Of a stretch of DNA of 13,751 bases, positions 1 to 8,010 are shown piece after piece. The notes below the pieces were generated by a model. It was not told where the DNA came from. It ran no database searches and saw only the letters and a list, made by a program, of their open reading frames with translations. Both the position numbers and the translations under genes were made by a program. Each line of letters starts with the position of its first letter. Within the stretch, counting starts at the first letter, position 1. Origin of the DNA: VFZS01 sp964353255 (GTDB lineage Bacteria > Acidobacteriota > Terriglobia > Bryobacterales > Bryobacteraceae); assembly GCA_964353255.1 (NCBI GenBank), contig CAYGVJ010000143.1:1-13751 (forward strand), given 5' to 3'.

Positions 1-2454
<2,454 letters not shown>

Positions 2455-2481
2455 GGCGCCCTGCTAAGCTAGGTGGAGGCC

Positions 2482-3357
2482 ATGGATTCTGAAGCCGACA
2501 GCAGCCAGCCAGAGGCTGGCGAGGAAGTGAAGGCGGAGGGCGCGCCCACCGAGGGCGCCTGGCAACGGGTGCAGCTTGCCCGGCATCCCAAGCGTCCGCA
2601 CTCGCTGGATTACATCCAGCGGTTGTTCACTGATTTCAAGGAGATCCACGGAGACCGGCGCTTCGGCGACGACCCGGCGATCGTCTGCGGCCTGGGTTTC
2701 TTCGAGGGCGCGCCGGTCATGGTAGTGGGTCAGCAGAAGGGGCGGGACACCAAGCAGAAGCTGTACCGGAACTTCGGGATGCCCAAGCCGGAGGGGTATC
2801 GGAAGGCCTTGCGGGTCATGCAGCTTGCGGCCAAGTTCGGGCGGCCGATGGTGACTTTTCTGGACACTCCGGGGGCCTACCCGGGCATAGACGCCGAGGA
2901 GCGGGGCCAGGCCGAGGCGATCGCCTACAACCTCAGGGAAATGTCGCGGCTGACCAGCCCCCTGATAGTGATCTGCATCGGCGAGGGAGGCAGCGGGGGC
3001 GCGCTGGCGCTGGGCGTGGGCAACCGGGTCTACATGCTGGAGAACGCCATCTACAGCGTGATCTCGCCGGAGAGCTGCGCGGCGATCATCTACCGGGACT
3101 CCAGCAAGGGTCCGCTGGCGGCGGAGGCCCTGAAACTCACGGCCCAGGACCTGTTGCGCCTGGGGCTGATCGACGGGGTGATCCCCGAGCCGCCGGGGGG
3201 CGCTCACACCGACCCCGATCAGGCCGCCGAGCAAATCCGCCTGGCCTTGCGGGCGTCTCTCGAGGAGCTTGGCGGGATGTCGCCCGAGGAGCTGATCGAG
3301 CAGCGCTGCCGGAAGTTCCGCGAGATGGGGAACTTCTTCAGCGAAGGGGACTCCTGA
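2482..3357 (+). CDS. accA: Acetyl-CoA carboxylase carboxyltransferase subunit alpha
   Basis: AccA forms, with AccD, the carboxyltransferase that moves the carboxyl group from biotin to acetyl-CoA, giving malonyl-CoA for fatty acid synthesis. The crotonase-like core is clear: QLARHPKRPHSLDYI, GDRRFGDDPAIV, GQQKGRDTKQK, FLDTPGAYPGIDAEERGQ, the oxyanion/CoA loop GEGGSGGALALG and IPEPPGGAH. I choose ATG 2482 (291 aa); a GTG at 2473 would add three residues. An in-frame TAG at 2470-2472 rules out any longer start. A purine-rich AGGTGGAGG precedes the ATG, although GGAGG itself is only 2 nt away. The protein lacks most of the N-terminal helical segment that precedes the core in E. coli AccA (319 aa) and instead has about 25 acidic, low-complexity residues. 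It lies directly behind dnaE, as in many bacteria. Confidence 0.95.
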   Translation: MDSEADSSQPEAGEEVKAEGAPTEGAWQRVQLARHPKRPHSLDYIQRLFTDFKEIHGDRRFGDDPAIVCGLGFFEGAPVMVVGQQKGRDTKQKLYRNFGMPKPEGYRKALRVMQLAAKFGRPMVTFLDTPGAYPGIDAEERGQAEAIAYNLREMSRLTSPLIVICIGEGGSGGALALGVGNRVYMLENAIYSVISPESCAAIIYRDSSKGPLAAEALKLTAQDLLRLGLIDGVIPEPPGGAHTDPDQAAEQIRLALRASLEELGGMSPEELIEQRCRKFREMGNFFSEGDS

Positions 3358-3382
3358 GCGCGGGTCGGCAGGGGGCGGGGTC

Positions 3383-3391
3383 TGCTACGAT
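3383..3391 (+). promoter_or_regulatory. Candidate extended -10 promoter for the adaptor/ATPase operon
   Basis: TGCTACGAT matches the extended -10 form TGnTATAAT at 4 of 6 hexamer positions plus the TG. It lies in the 91-base gap between accA and the adaptor gene, giving a leader of about 50 nt. No good -35 is visible at 17 bases upstream. This is pattern reading only. Confidence 0.3.
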
Positions 3392-3434
3392 GGAAATTGG
3401 TGAACTTTTCCCTGGTCCTCACCGTCTGAATCAG

Positions 3435-3440
3435 CAGGAG
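3435..3440 (+). promoter_or_regulatory. Ribosome binding site fixing the GTG start of the adaptor gene
   Basis: CAGGAG lies 8 bases before GTG 3449. No ATG candidate in this frame is close to it, so it supports the GTG start. Confidence 0.6.
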
Positions 3441-3448
3441 CCTTACGC

Positions 3449-4867
3449 GTGAAGCGGAAATTGAAGATTTGGCTGATCATCCTCGGGGTGATCGTAGTGG
3501 GAGTGGTGGTTCTAGGTGCGGTCAAGCGCGGCCAGGCGGGAATTGTGACCGTCCAGACCGGCCGGGTGACGCGTCAGGACCTGGTTTCTATCGTGACGGC
3601 TTCCGGAGAGATTAAGCCCCGGAATTACATCAACATCGGCGCCAACACCATGATGCCGTCGCGGTTGACGGAGATCCTGGTCAAAGAGGGCGACCGGGTC
3701 AAGAAAGGCCAGTTGCTGGCGCGGCTGGAATCCGTGCAGCCCGAAGCCGAGGTAGCGGCGCAGAAGGCCGGTGTGAGTTCCTCCGAGGCGGACTCGGCGG
3801 CCACGGAAGCCTCTCTCAGGGCAGCCGACGAGAACCTGGTCACGGCGCAGGCGACGATTGACCGGACCAAGGCGGAGCTGGAGCAGTCGCGGCTGAATTT
3901 CCAGCGCTACGAGCAACTGTTCCGGGACAAGCTGGTTTCCAAGCAGGACTTCGACCAGCGCCGGATGGAATATGATTCCCGGCAGGCGGCTTTGCGCGAA
4001 GTCCAGGCGCGCCTGGAGCAGGCTAGGGCGCAGCGCGGCCAGGTGGCTTCACAACTGGCCGCCGCGCAGAAGCGGGTGGCGCTGTCTGAGGCCAACCTGA
4101 AGCGGGCTGCCGATGTGCTGCAACGGACTTACGCCGTGGCGCCGCTGGACGGGGTGGTGACCAACCTGCCGGTGCGGGTGGGCGAGACCGTGGTGCCGGG
4201 CATTCAGAATTCGCCTGCCAGTCTGATCATGACCATTGCCGACATGTCGCTGATCACCGCCGAGGTCAAGGTGGATGAGACCGACATTGTCAACGTGAAG
4301 CTGGACCAGTCGGCCGACGTCACCATCGACGCCATCCCCAACCGGACGTTCAAGGGGCGGGTGATCGAGATGGGCAACACGGCGATCCTGCGATCAACCG
4401 GGCTGGCGGCCTCACAAAGCGCCATCTCCAGCCAGGAGGCCAAGGATTTCAAGGTGGTCATTGCGCTAGTTGATCCTCCTGAGGAGATCCGGCCCGGGCT
4501 TTCTTGCACCTCCAAGATCACTACAGCTACCCGGCGCGGAGTGCTGACCATCCCGATTCAGGCTCTCACGGTGCGCCAGAAAGGCGATCTGGAGCCGCCG
4601 CCCAAGGGTGGCGTGCGAGCGGAGACGAAGTCCGACCCAGCCGCCGAGAAGGCCAAGAAAGAGGAACTCCAGGGAGTCTTCGCGGTAGTCGGCGAGAAGG
4701 CGGCTTTCCGGAAGGTGGAAACGGGAATCACCGGGGCCACCGACATCGAGGTGCTGAACGGGCTGAAAGAGGGCGAAGACATCATCACCGGCAGCTACCG
4801 GGTGATCCGGACCATCCGAAACGATGCTCGGATCAAGGTGGACAACAAGTCGGCGGCCACAACCTGA
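3449..4867 (+). CDS. MacA/HlyD-family periplasmic adaptor (membrane fusion protein)
   Basis: This is an inner-membrane-anchored periplasmic adaptor that would bridge an ABC transporter to an outer-membrane channel or to its substrate. Residues 6-26 form one N-terminal transmembrane anchor (IWLIILGVIVVGVVVLGAV). A half lipoyl domain follows (VKEGDRVKKGQLLARLES, residues 78-95), then a long Ala/Gln/Glu/Arg-rich coiled-coil hairpin (about 97-220), the second lipoyl half (VAPLDGVVTNLPVRVGETV), a beta-barrel domain and a membrane-proximal domain ending near GSYRVIRTI. A charged Pro/Lys/Glu-rich insertion at about 378-408 interrupts the beta-barrel/membrane-proximal region. The GTG start is supported by CAGGAG 8 bases upstream; the total is 472 aa. 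The ABC ATPase lies 131 bases downstream on the same strand, which points to a MacAB-like system rather than an RND pump. Substrate unknown. Confidence 0.9.
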   Translation: MKRKLKIWLIILGVIVVGVVVLGAVKRGQAGIVTVQTGRVTRQDLVSIVTASGEIKPRNYINIGANTMMPSRLTEILVKEGDRVKKGQLLARLESVQPEAEVAAQKAGVSSSEADSAATEASLRAADENLVTAQATIDRTKAELEQSRLNFQRYEQLFRDKLVSKQDFDQRRMEYDSRQAALREVQARLEQARAQRGQVASQLAAAQKRVALSEANLKRAADVLQRTYAVAPLDGVVTNLPVRVGETVVPGIQNSPASLIMTIADMSLITAEVKVDETDIVNVKLDQSADVTIDAIPNRTFKGRVIEMGNTAILRSTGLAASQSAISSQEAKDFKVVIALVDPPEEIRPGLSCTSKITTATRRGVLTIPIQALTVRQKGDLEPPPKGGVRAETKSDPAAEKAKKEELQGVFAVVGEKAAFRKVETGITGATDIEVLNGLKEGEDIITGSYRVIRTIRNDARIKVDNKSAATT

Positions 4868-4909
4868 TAACAACCAACGGCGGGCGGCGGCCCGGAAGGG
4901 GGCTGTGAA

Positions 4910-4946
4910 GAAACCGGCCAGGATCGGAAACGGATGGGCCGGTTTC
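4910..4946 (+). other. Inverted repeat (stem-loop) in the adaptor-ATPase gap
   Basis: GAAACCGGCC (4910-4919) and GGCCGGTTTC (4937-4946) form a perfect 10-bp inverted repeat with a 17-nt loop. No T-run follows, so it does not look like a classical intrinsic terminator. It could be a processing or attenuation hairpin in the transcript, or a dyad protein-binding site. Confidence 0.5.
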
Positions 4947-4998
4947 CTCCCGCCCGGTAACAGAAGGGCTGCCAGCGCGCGTCATAAGAAGAAGGACT

Positions 4999-5736
4999 AT
5001 GCCACAAGCGGTTGCAGAGAGCGTTGAACGCGGCCAACAGCTAAAGCGCGACGGGATCATCATTCGGACGTACGATCTCTGGAAGACCTACCTGATGGGG
5101 CAGGAGGAGATACACGCGGTTTCAGGCCTGGACGTGGAAATCCGGAAGGGGGAGTACGTGGCCATCATGGGGCCGTCGGGGTCCGGCAAGTCCACGCTGA
5201 TGAACCTGATCGGGTGCCTGGACACGCCCACCGGCGGGCAGTACTACATCAACGGGCGGCTGGTGAGCGACATGAGCGACGACGAGCTGGCGCGCATCCG
5301 GAACAAGGAAATCGGGTTTGTCTTCCAGACCTTCAACCTGCTGCCGCGGGCCACGGCGCTGCACAACGTCGAACTGCCGCTGATTTACGCCGGGCTGTCG
5401 GGCGACGTGCGGATCGAGCGGGCCAAGGGGGCGATGCGGCAGGTGGATCTGGAAGATCGCATGAGCCACAAGCCCAGCGAGCTTTCCGGCGGCCAGCGCC
5501 AGCGGGTGGCCATTGCCCGCGCGCTGGTGAACAACCCTTCCATTCTGCTGGCCGACGAGCCCACCGGGAACCTGGACACCGCGACCGGCAACGAGATCAT
5601 GGGGGTGTTTGCCCGGCTGCACCAGCAGGGCAACACCATCGTGCTGGTCACCCACGAGCACGACATCGCCATGCACGCCCACCGCGTGATCCACCTGCGC
5701 GACGGCAAAGTCGAGCGGGACGAGCGGATCAAGTAG
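4999..5736 (+). CDS. ABC transporter ATP-binding protein, MacB/LolD type
   Basis: This is the cytoplasmic ATPase of a MacB/LolD/FtsE-class ABC system, 245 aa. All nucleotide-binding motifs are intact: Walker A GPSGSGKST (residues 58-66), Q-loop FQTFNLLPR (109-117), signature ELSGGQRQR (161-169), Walker B ILLADEPTGNLD (182-193) and H-loop VTHEHD (217-222). The phrase DEPTGNLD and the overall length are typical of this class. The first 20 or so residues extend beyond the usual start of the domain; ATG 4999 has a GAAGGA stretch just upstream. It follows the periplasmic adaptor and is probably co-transcribed with it. No permease gene follows in the window, which is unusual for this class. The last 21 codons plus stop are the left copy of a 69-bp direct repeat whose second copy lies at 6631-6699. 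Confidence 0.93.
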   Translation: MPQAVAESVERGQQLKRDGIIIRTYDLWKTYLMGQEEIHAVSGLDVEIRKGEYVAIMGPSGSGKSTLMNLIGCLDTPTGGQYYINGRLVSDMSDDELARIRNKEIGFVFQTFNLLPRATALHNVELPLIYAGLSGDVRIERAKGAMRQVDLEDRMSHKPSELSGGQRQRVAIARALVNNPSILLADEPTGNLDTATGNEIMGVFARLHQQGNTIVLVTHEHDIAMHAHRVIHLRDGKVERDERIK

Positions 5737-5738
5737 GG
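5670..5738 (+). repeat. 69-bp direct repeat, left copy (3' end of the ABC ATPase gene)
   Basis: Bases 5670-5738 are identical, without any mismatch, to 6631-6699. The copy covers the last 21 ATPase codons (from Met225), the TAG stop and two bases beyond. The matches end abruptly on both sides. This is the functional copy because it completes the ATPase gene. Confidence 0.97.
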
Positions 5739-5750
5739 GGCGGCAACTCC

Positions 5751-6254
5751 TCAGAACGCCAGCGTCACGGTAGCCAAAGGACCGTTGTAGATCATCACGA
5801 ACCGGCTCAGGATGTCCCGGCCTATCAGGGCGATCAAGGGCAGGTTGGCGTGGGGCACGAAGTGCCCTGTCAGGTTGACTCCCGTGAGTTGCGCGAATTC
5901 GATGGAAGGCAAGTTGCTTCCCGGAAAACTGAACTTCGCGCTGTAGACCGAGTGCTGCTGTATTCCACCTGCCGTGCCAACATTCACGACTCCGATCGGT
6001 TGGACGCCCAGGGCTTGCACTACCGAATCATCGACTGCGCTGCGCGTAGCGCCTGTATCGATCAAGGCGAGGCCCGCCGCGGGTGGCGCGATCGGCGCCC
6101 CTTGGGCCTGAAGAGCGGCCGCCAGAGCGTTGGGCACCTCGACCAACACCTGTAACACTGGACCAGCCTCGATCAGATGCCGAGGAGCGGGTTGGGGGAG
6201 CGAGGACTGGGGAGCACCCTTGACGAGTTGGAAACTAACGTGGTGGATCGGCAT
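5751..6254 (-). CDS. Retropepsin-like (clan AA) aspartyl protease
   Basis: This 167-aa protein has the hallmarks of a single-lobe retropepsin-type protease that would act as a homodimer. The active-site loop ALIDTGATRS has catalytic Asp66 within D-T-G-A. A second hydrophobic-hydrophobic-Gly segment, LIGRDILSRF (about 143-152), matches the conserved psi-loop partner near the C-terminus. No signal peptide or membrane segment is seen, so it is probably cytoplasmic. Its ATG at 6254 lies 20 nt inside the upstream DUF5678-like gene and has no good Shine-Dalgarno of its own, which suggests translational coupling. It converges on the ABC ATPase gene with 14 bases between stops. From memory, similar DTGAT proteins occur next to small DUF5678 proteins in Acidobacteria, Planctomycetes and cyanobacteria; substrate and role are unknown to me. 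The protease fold call is firm, the biological role is not. Confidence 0.8.
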   Translation of the reverse strand: MPIHHVSFQLVKGAPQSSLPQPAPRHLIEAGPVLQVLVEVPNALAAALQAQGAPIAPPAAGLALIDTGATRSAVDDSVVQALGVQPIGVVNVGTAGGIQQHSVYSAKFSFPGSNLPSIEFAQLTGVNLTGHFVPHANLPLIALIGRDILSRFVMIYNGPLATVTLAF

Positions 6255-6489
6255 GAATCAGGCCCAGGTTGAGCGCCGGGAAGAACGCCGTCTCGTCTTC
6301 GCGCCGGACCTCCCTTATCAGCATCGCGATGTTCCCAAAGCGCTGGATGCCCGCCTCGTAAGCCGCTTGCGGGTTGTCAAACACGCCAACCAGTTCTTCG
6401 CCAACGACCAAGACGAACTTGCCTTCGTGGGTTTGCAGCCAGTCAGGGAGGTTCTTGTTGAAAGTTGCCAGCTCTTGCTCCAGAGCCAT
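6235..6489 (-). CDS. Small DUF5678-like protein, partner of the aspartyl protease
   Basis: This is an 84-aa soluble protein beginning MALEQELATFNKNLPDWLQ. Its core, HEGKFVLVVGEELVGVFDNPQAAYEAGIQRFG, resembles the short DUF5678 domain as I recall it: a two-strand 'GKFVLVxGxExVGxFD' unit followed by a helix with a YEAGxxRFG end. No function is established to my knowledge. The ATG at 6489 is chosen because GGAGGG lies 6 bases upstream; an upstream in-frame ATG at 6519 lacks a ribosome binding site. The gene overlaps the protease start by 20 nt, so the two form a bicistronic unit, probably transcribed from the candidate promoter near 6547-6555. The C-terminal tail after residue 60 matches nothing I recognise. 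Confidence 0.72.
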   Translation of the reverse strand: MALEQELATFNKNLPDWLQTHEGKFVLVVGEELVGVFDNPQAAYEAGIQRFGNIAMLIREVRREDETAFFPALNLGLIHADPPR

Positions 6490-6495
6490 TGCGAG

Positions 6496-6501
6496 CCCTC
6501 C
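6496..6501 (-). promoter_or_regulatory. Ribosome binding site deciding the DUF5678-like start
   Basis: On the minus strand GGAGGG stands 6 bases before ATG 6489, near-ideal spacing. It supports the 84-aa form over the 94-aa form. Confidence 0.65.
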
Positions 6502-6546
6502 AGTTCGATTATCGGACATTTGGTGAACCGCTTGGGGTCCTTCCGG

Positions 6547-6555
6547 ATTGTACCA
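6547..6555 (-). promoter_or_regulatory. Candidate extended -10 promoter for the protease cassette
   Basis: The minus strand reads TGGTACAAT, an extended -10 (TGnTACAAT, 5 of 6 to TATAAT), about 58 bases before ATG 6489. No convincing -35 is seen 16-18 bases further up. A second possible -10, GATAAT, lies at 6508-6513. The promoter lies inside the repeat-bounded segment, so the cassette would carry its own promoter. Confidence 0.4.
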
Positions 6556-6603
6556 GTCTGCGGAAGGGACCGGAGTTCAGGACAGTCGCGCAGAACGCCG
6601 GCT

Positions 6604-6623
6604 GGCGGGCAGGAATGCCCACC
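6604..6623. repeat. Short hairpin with GGGCA-GGAA-TGCCC core, left of repeat copy 2
   Basis: GGGCA (6607-6611) and TGCCC (6616-6620) enclose the tetraloop GGAA; after one mismatch two further pairs (GG/CC) extend the stem to 6604-6623. The core GGGCArgAATGCC recurs at 6714-6726, in the same orientation, on the other side of repeat copy 2. Confidence 0.5.
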
Positions 6624-6630
6624 CCATCTG

Positions 6631-6699
6631 CATGCACGCCCACCGCGTGATCCACCTGCGCGACGGCAAAGTCGAGCGGGACGAGCGGATCAAGTAGGG
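6631..6699 (+). repeat. 69-bp direct repeat, right (orphan) copy
   Basis: This is a perfect copy of 5670-5738, located 961 bp downstream. Here it is detached from any ATPase gene and lies 63 bases before the xseA start. It sits between two related hairpins (6604-6623 and 6711-6730). Confidence 0.97.
6632..6697 (+). pseudogene. Orphan 3' fragment of the ABC ATPase gene (21 codons plus stop)
   Basis: This is the coding content of the right repeat copy: the last 21 ATPase codons, starting by chance at an in-frame ATG (Met225 of the ATPase), through to TAG. No Walker or signature motif is included and no ribosome binding site precedes it, so translation is not expected. It marks where the original gene end lay before the cassette arrived, or where it was duplicated. 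Confidence 0.75.
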
Positions 6700-6710
6700 A
6701 CCCCCACACA

Positions 6711-6730
6711 CACGGGCAAGAATGCCTGTG
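6711..6730. repeat. Short hairpin CACGGGCA-AGAA-TGCCTGTG right of repeat copy 2
   Basis: An 8-bp stem (one G-T pair) with a 4-nt AGAA loop lies in the gap before xseA. Its core is nearly the same as that of the hairpin at 6604-6623. Together they look like members of a dispersed REP-like palindrome family, which cannot be confirmed from one window. Confidence 0.5.
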
Positions 6731-6749
6731 CCACAGCATTGCCATCATT

Positions 6750-6755
6750 TACAAT
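6750..6755 (+). promoter_or_regulatory. Candidate -10 box for xseA, leaderless spacing
   Basis: TACAAT (5 of 6 to TATAAT) ends 7 bases before the xseA ATG, so transcription would begin at or one base before the start codon. The gap has no Shine-Dalgarno, which fits leaderless translation. The -35 region is weak. Confidence 0.4.
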
Positions 6756-6762
6756 TGGGCCA

Positions 6763-8010
6763 ATGGACCAGATCAGCCTGGAGTTCGCGCCGGAGCGGCG
6801 CGTGTATACGGTCAGCGAGCTGAACGCGGCCATCGGGGCGCTGCTGGGGAGCGAGTTTCAGGACATCTGGGTGGCGGGCGAAGTCTCGGGCGTGCGGGTG
6901 GCGGCCAGCGGGCACCATTACTTCACTCTGAAGGAGCAGGACTCCGTGCTGCGCTGCGTGTGCTTCCGCACCACGGCGCGTTACCTGAAGTTCAAGCCCC
7001 AGGACGGCCTGGCGGTGCTGGCGCGCGGGCGCATCGACGTTTACGAGCCGCGGGGCGAGTACCAATTGCTGGTGGAGTTCCTCGAACCGCAGGGTTACGG
7101 AGCCTTGCAGTTGGCCTTCGAGCAGCTCAAGAAGAAGCTGGCTGCCGAGGGCCTCTTCGACGCCTCCCGCAAGCGCCCGCTTCCCCGGCTGCCGCGTCGC
7201 ATCGGCATCGTGACCTCGCCCACGGGCGCGGTGATTCGCGACCTGCTCGAAATCCTGGAGCGGCGGTTCCCGGGGCTGCACATCCGGCTGTACCCGGCGC
7301 TGGTGCAAGGGGAGGGCTCGATCGAGGAGGTGTGCGCCGGTCTGGAGCACTTCAGCCAGTCGGGCTGGGCCGAGGTGGTGATCGTGGCGCGGGGCGGCGG
7401 CTCACTCGAGGACCTGTGGACCTTCAACGAGGAAGCGGTGGCGCGGGCTATCGCGGCCTGCGCCGTGCCGGTGATTTCGGCCATCGGTCACGAGACGGAC
7501 GTGACGATCGCGGATTTTGTGGCGGACCTGCGGGCGCCGACGCCATCGGCGGCGGCCGAGATGGTCATCCCCACGCGAGCTTCGCTCACCGAGCAGATCA
7601 CCGCGGCCGGGGGCCGTCTGGAGCGGGCGCTGCGCTACCGGGTGGCCCGCGCGATTCGCCGGCTCCACGAGCTTGGCCTGGACCGCACCGCCTCGCTGGT
7701 GGCGCGCCGCGTGGGACGAGCTTTCCAGCGCGTGGACGACCTCGACTACCGATTGCGTGATTGGGCGCGCGCGCGGCTGGCGGCGGCGCGCCGGCGCCTG
7801 GAGCCGCTCACCGGCCAGTTGGCGCAGTTGAGCCCGCTGGCCGTGCTGGAGCGCGGTTACGCCATCGTGCAGAACGAGACGGGGCGCATCATCAAGGATG
7901 CCAGCGAAGCTCCGCCGGCATCCATGCTGCACGCGCGGCTAGCCCGAGGGCGCCTCCGGGCGCGGGTGACGGAGTCTACTCCAGCCGGTAGTTCGGGGCT
8001 TCCTTGGTGA
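6763..8010 (+). CDS. xseA: Exodeoxyribonuclease VII large subunit
   Basis: XseA is the catalytic subunit of exonuclease VII, which degrades single-stranded DNA to oligonucleotides and works with several copies of the small subunit XseB. The protein (415 aa) has an N-terminal OB fold (about residues 14-110; YTVSELN, WVAGEVSG, GHHYFTLK) and the catalytic Exonuc_VII_L domain with RIGIVTSPTGAVIRD, VARGGGSLEDLWTFNEE, PVISAIGHETDVTIADFVAD and LRAPTPSAAAE. An Arg/Leu-rich helical region and the closing LSPLAVLERGYAIV motif follow. The frame stays open far upstream, but family alignment and the TACAAT box put the start at ATG 6763. The last 35 nt overlap the convergent guaB gene, giving a PAGSSGLPW tail that is unlikely to be conserved. 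xseB is not in the window. Confidence 0.95.
   Translation: MDQISLEFAPERRVYTVSELNAAIGALLGSEFQDIWVAGEVSGVRVAASGHHYFTLKEQDSVLRCVCFRTTARYLKFKPQDGLAVLARGRIDVYEPRGEYQLLVEFLEPQGYGALQLAFEQLKKKLAAEGLFDASRKRPLPRLPRRIGIVTSPTGAVIRDLLEILERRFPGLHIRLYPALVQGEGSIEEVCAGLEHFSQSGWAEVVIVARGGGSLEDLWTFNEEAVARAIAACAVPVISAIGHETDVTIADFVADLRAPTPSAAAEMVIPTRASLTEQITAAGGRLERALRYRVARAIRRLHELGLDRTASLVARRVGRAFQRVDDLDYRLRDWARARLAAARRRLEPLTGQLAQLSPLAVLERGYAIVQNETGRIIKDASEAPPASMLHARLARGRLRARVTESTPAGSSGLPW

Larger units (their letters stand above)
5739..6699. mobile_element. Candidate inserted cassette bounded by 69-bp direct repeats
   Basis: This 961-bp unit consists of 892 bp of unique DNA plus one repeat copy. It carries two minus-strand genes (retropepsin-like protease and DUF5678-like protein), their probable promoter and a hairpin. 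If it were removed by recombination between the repeats, the ATPase gene would stay intact and lie about 65 bases from xseA. That structure resembles integration at the 3' end of a gene with restoration of that end. No recombinase, transposase or terminal inverted repeat is visible, so the mobility is inferred. Segmental duplication or an assembly join are alternatives. Confidence 0.45.

Noticed and set aside
5752..6599. 9-bp direct match CAGAACGCC near both ends of the cassette (5752-5760 and 6591-6599)
   Set aside because: Too short to be significant in GC-rich DNA, and the left copy is part of the protease coding end.
6130..6762. In-frame open extension upstream of xseA, over 200 codons
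   Set aside because: The XseA family N-terminus begins at ATG 6763. The extension is antisense to the two cassette genes, runs through the repeat out of the ATPase frame and resembles no protein.
5737..6762. A remnant of an ABC permease downstream of the ATPase
   Set aside because: No frame on either strand shows FtsX/MacB-like membrane spans; the segment is filled by the cassette genes, hairpins and repeat copy.
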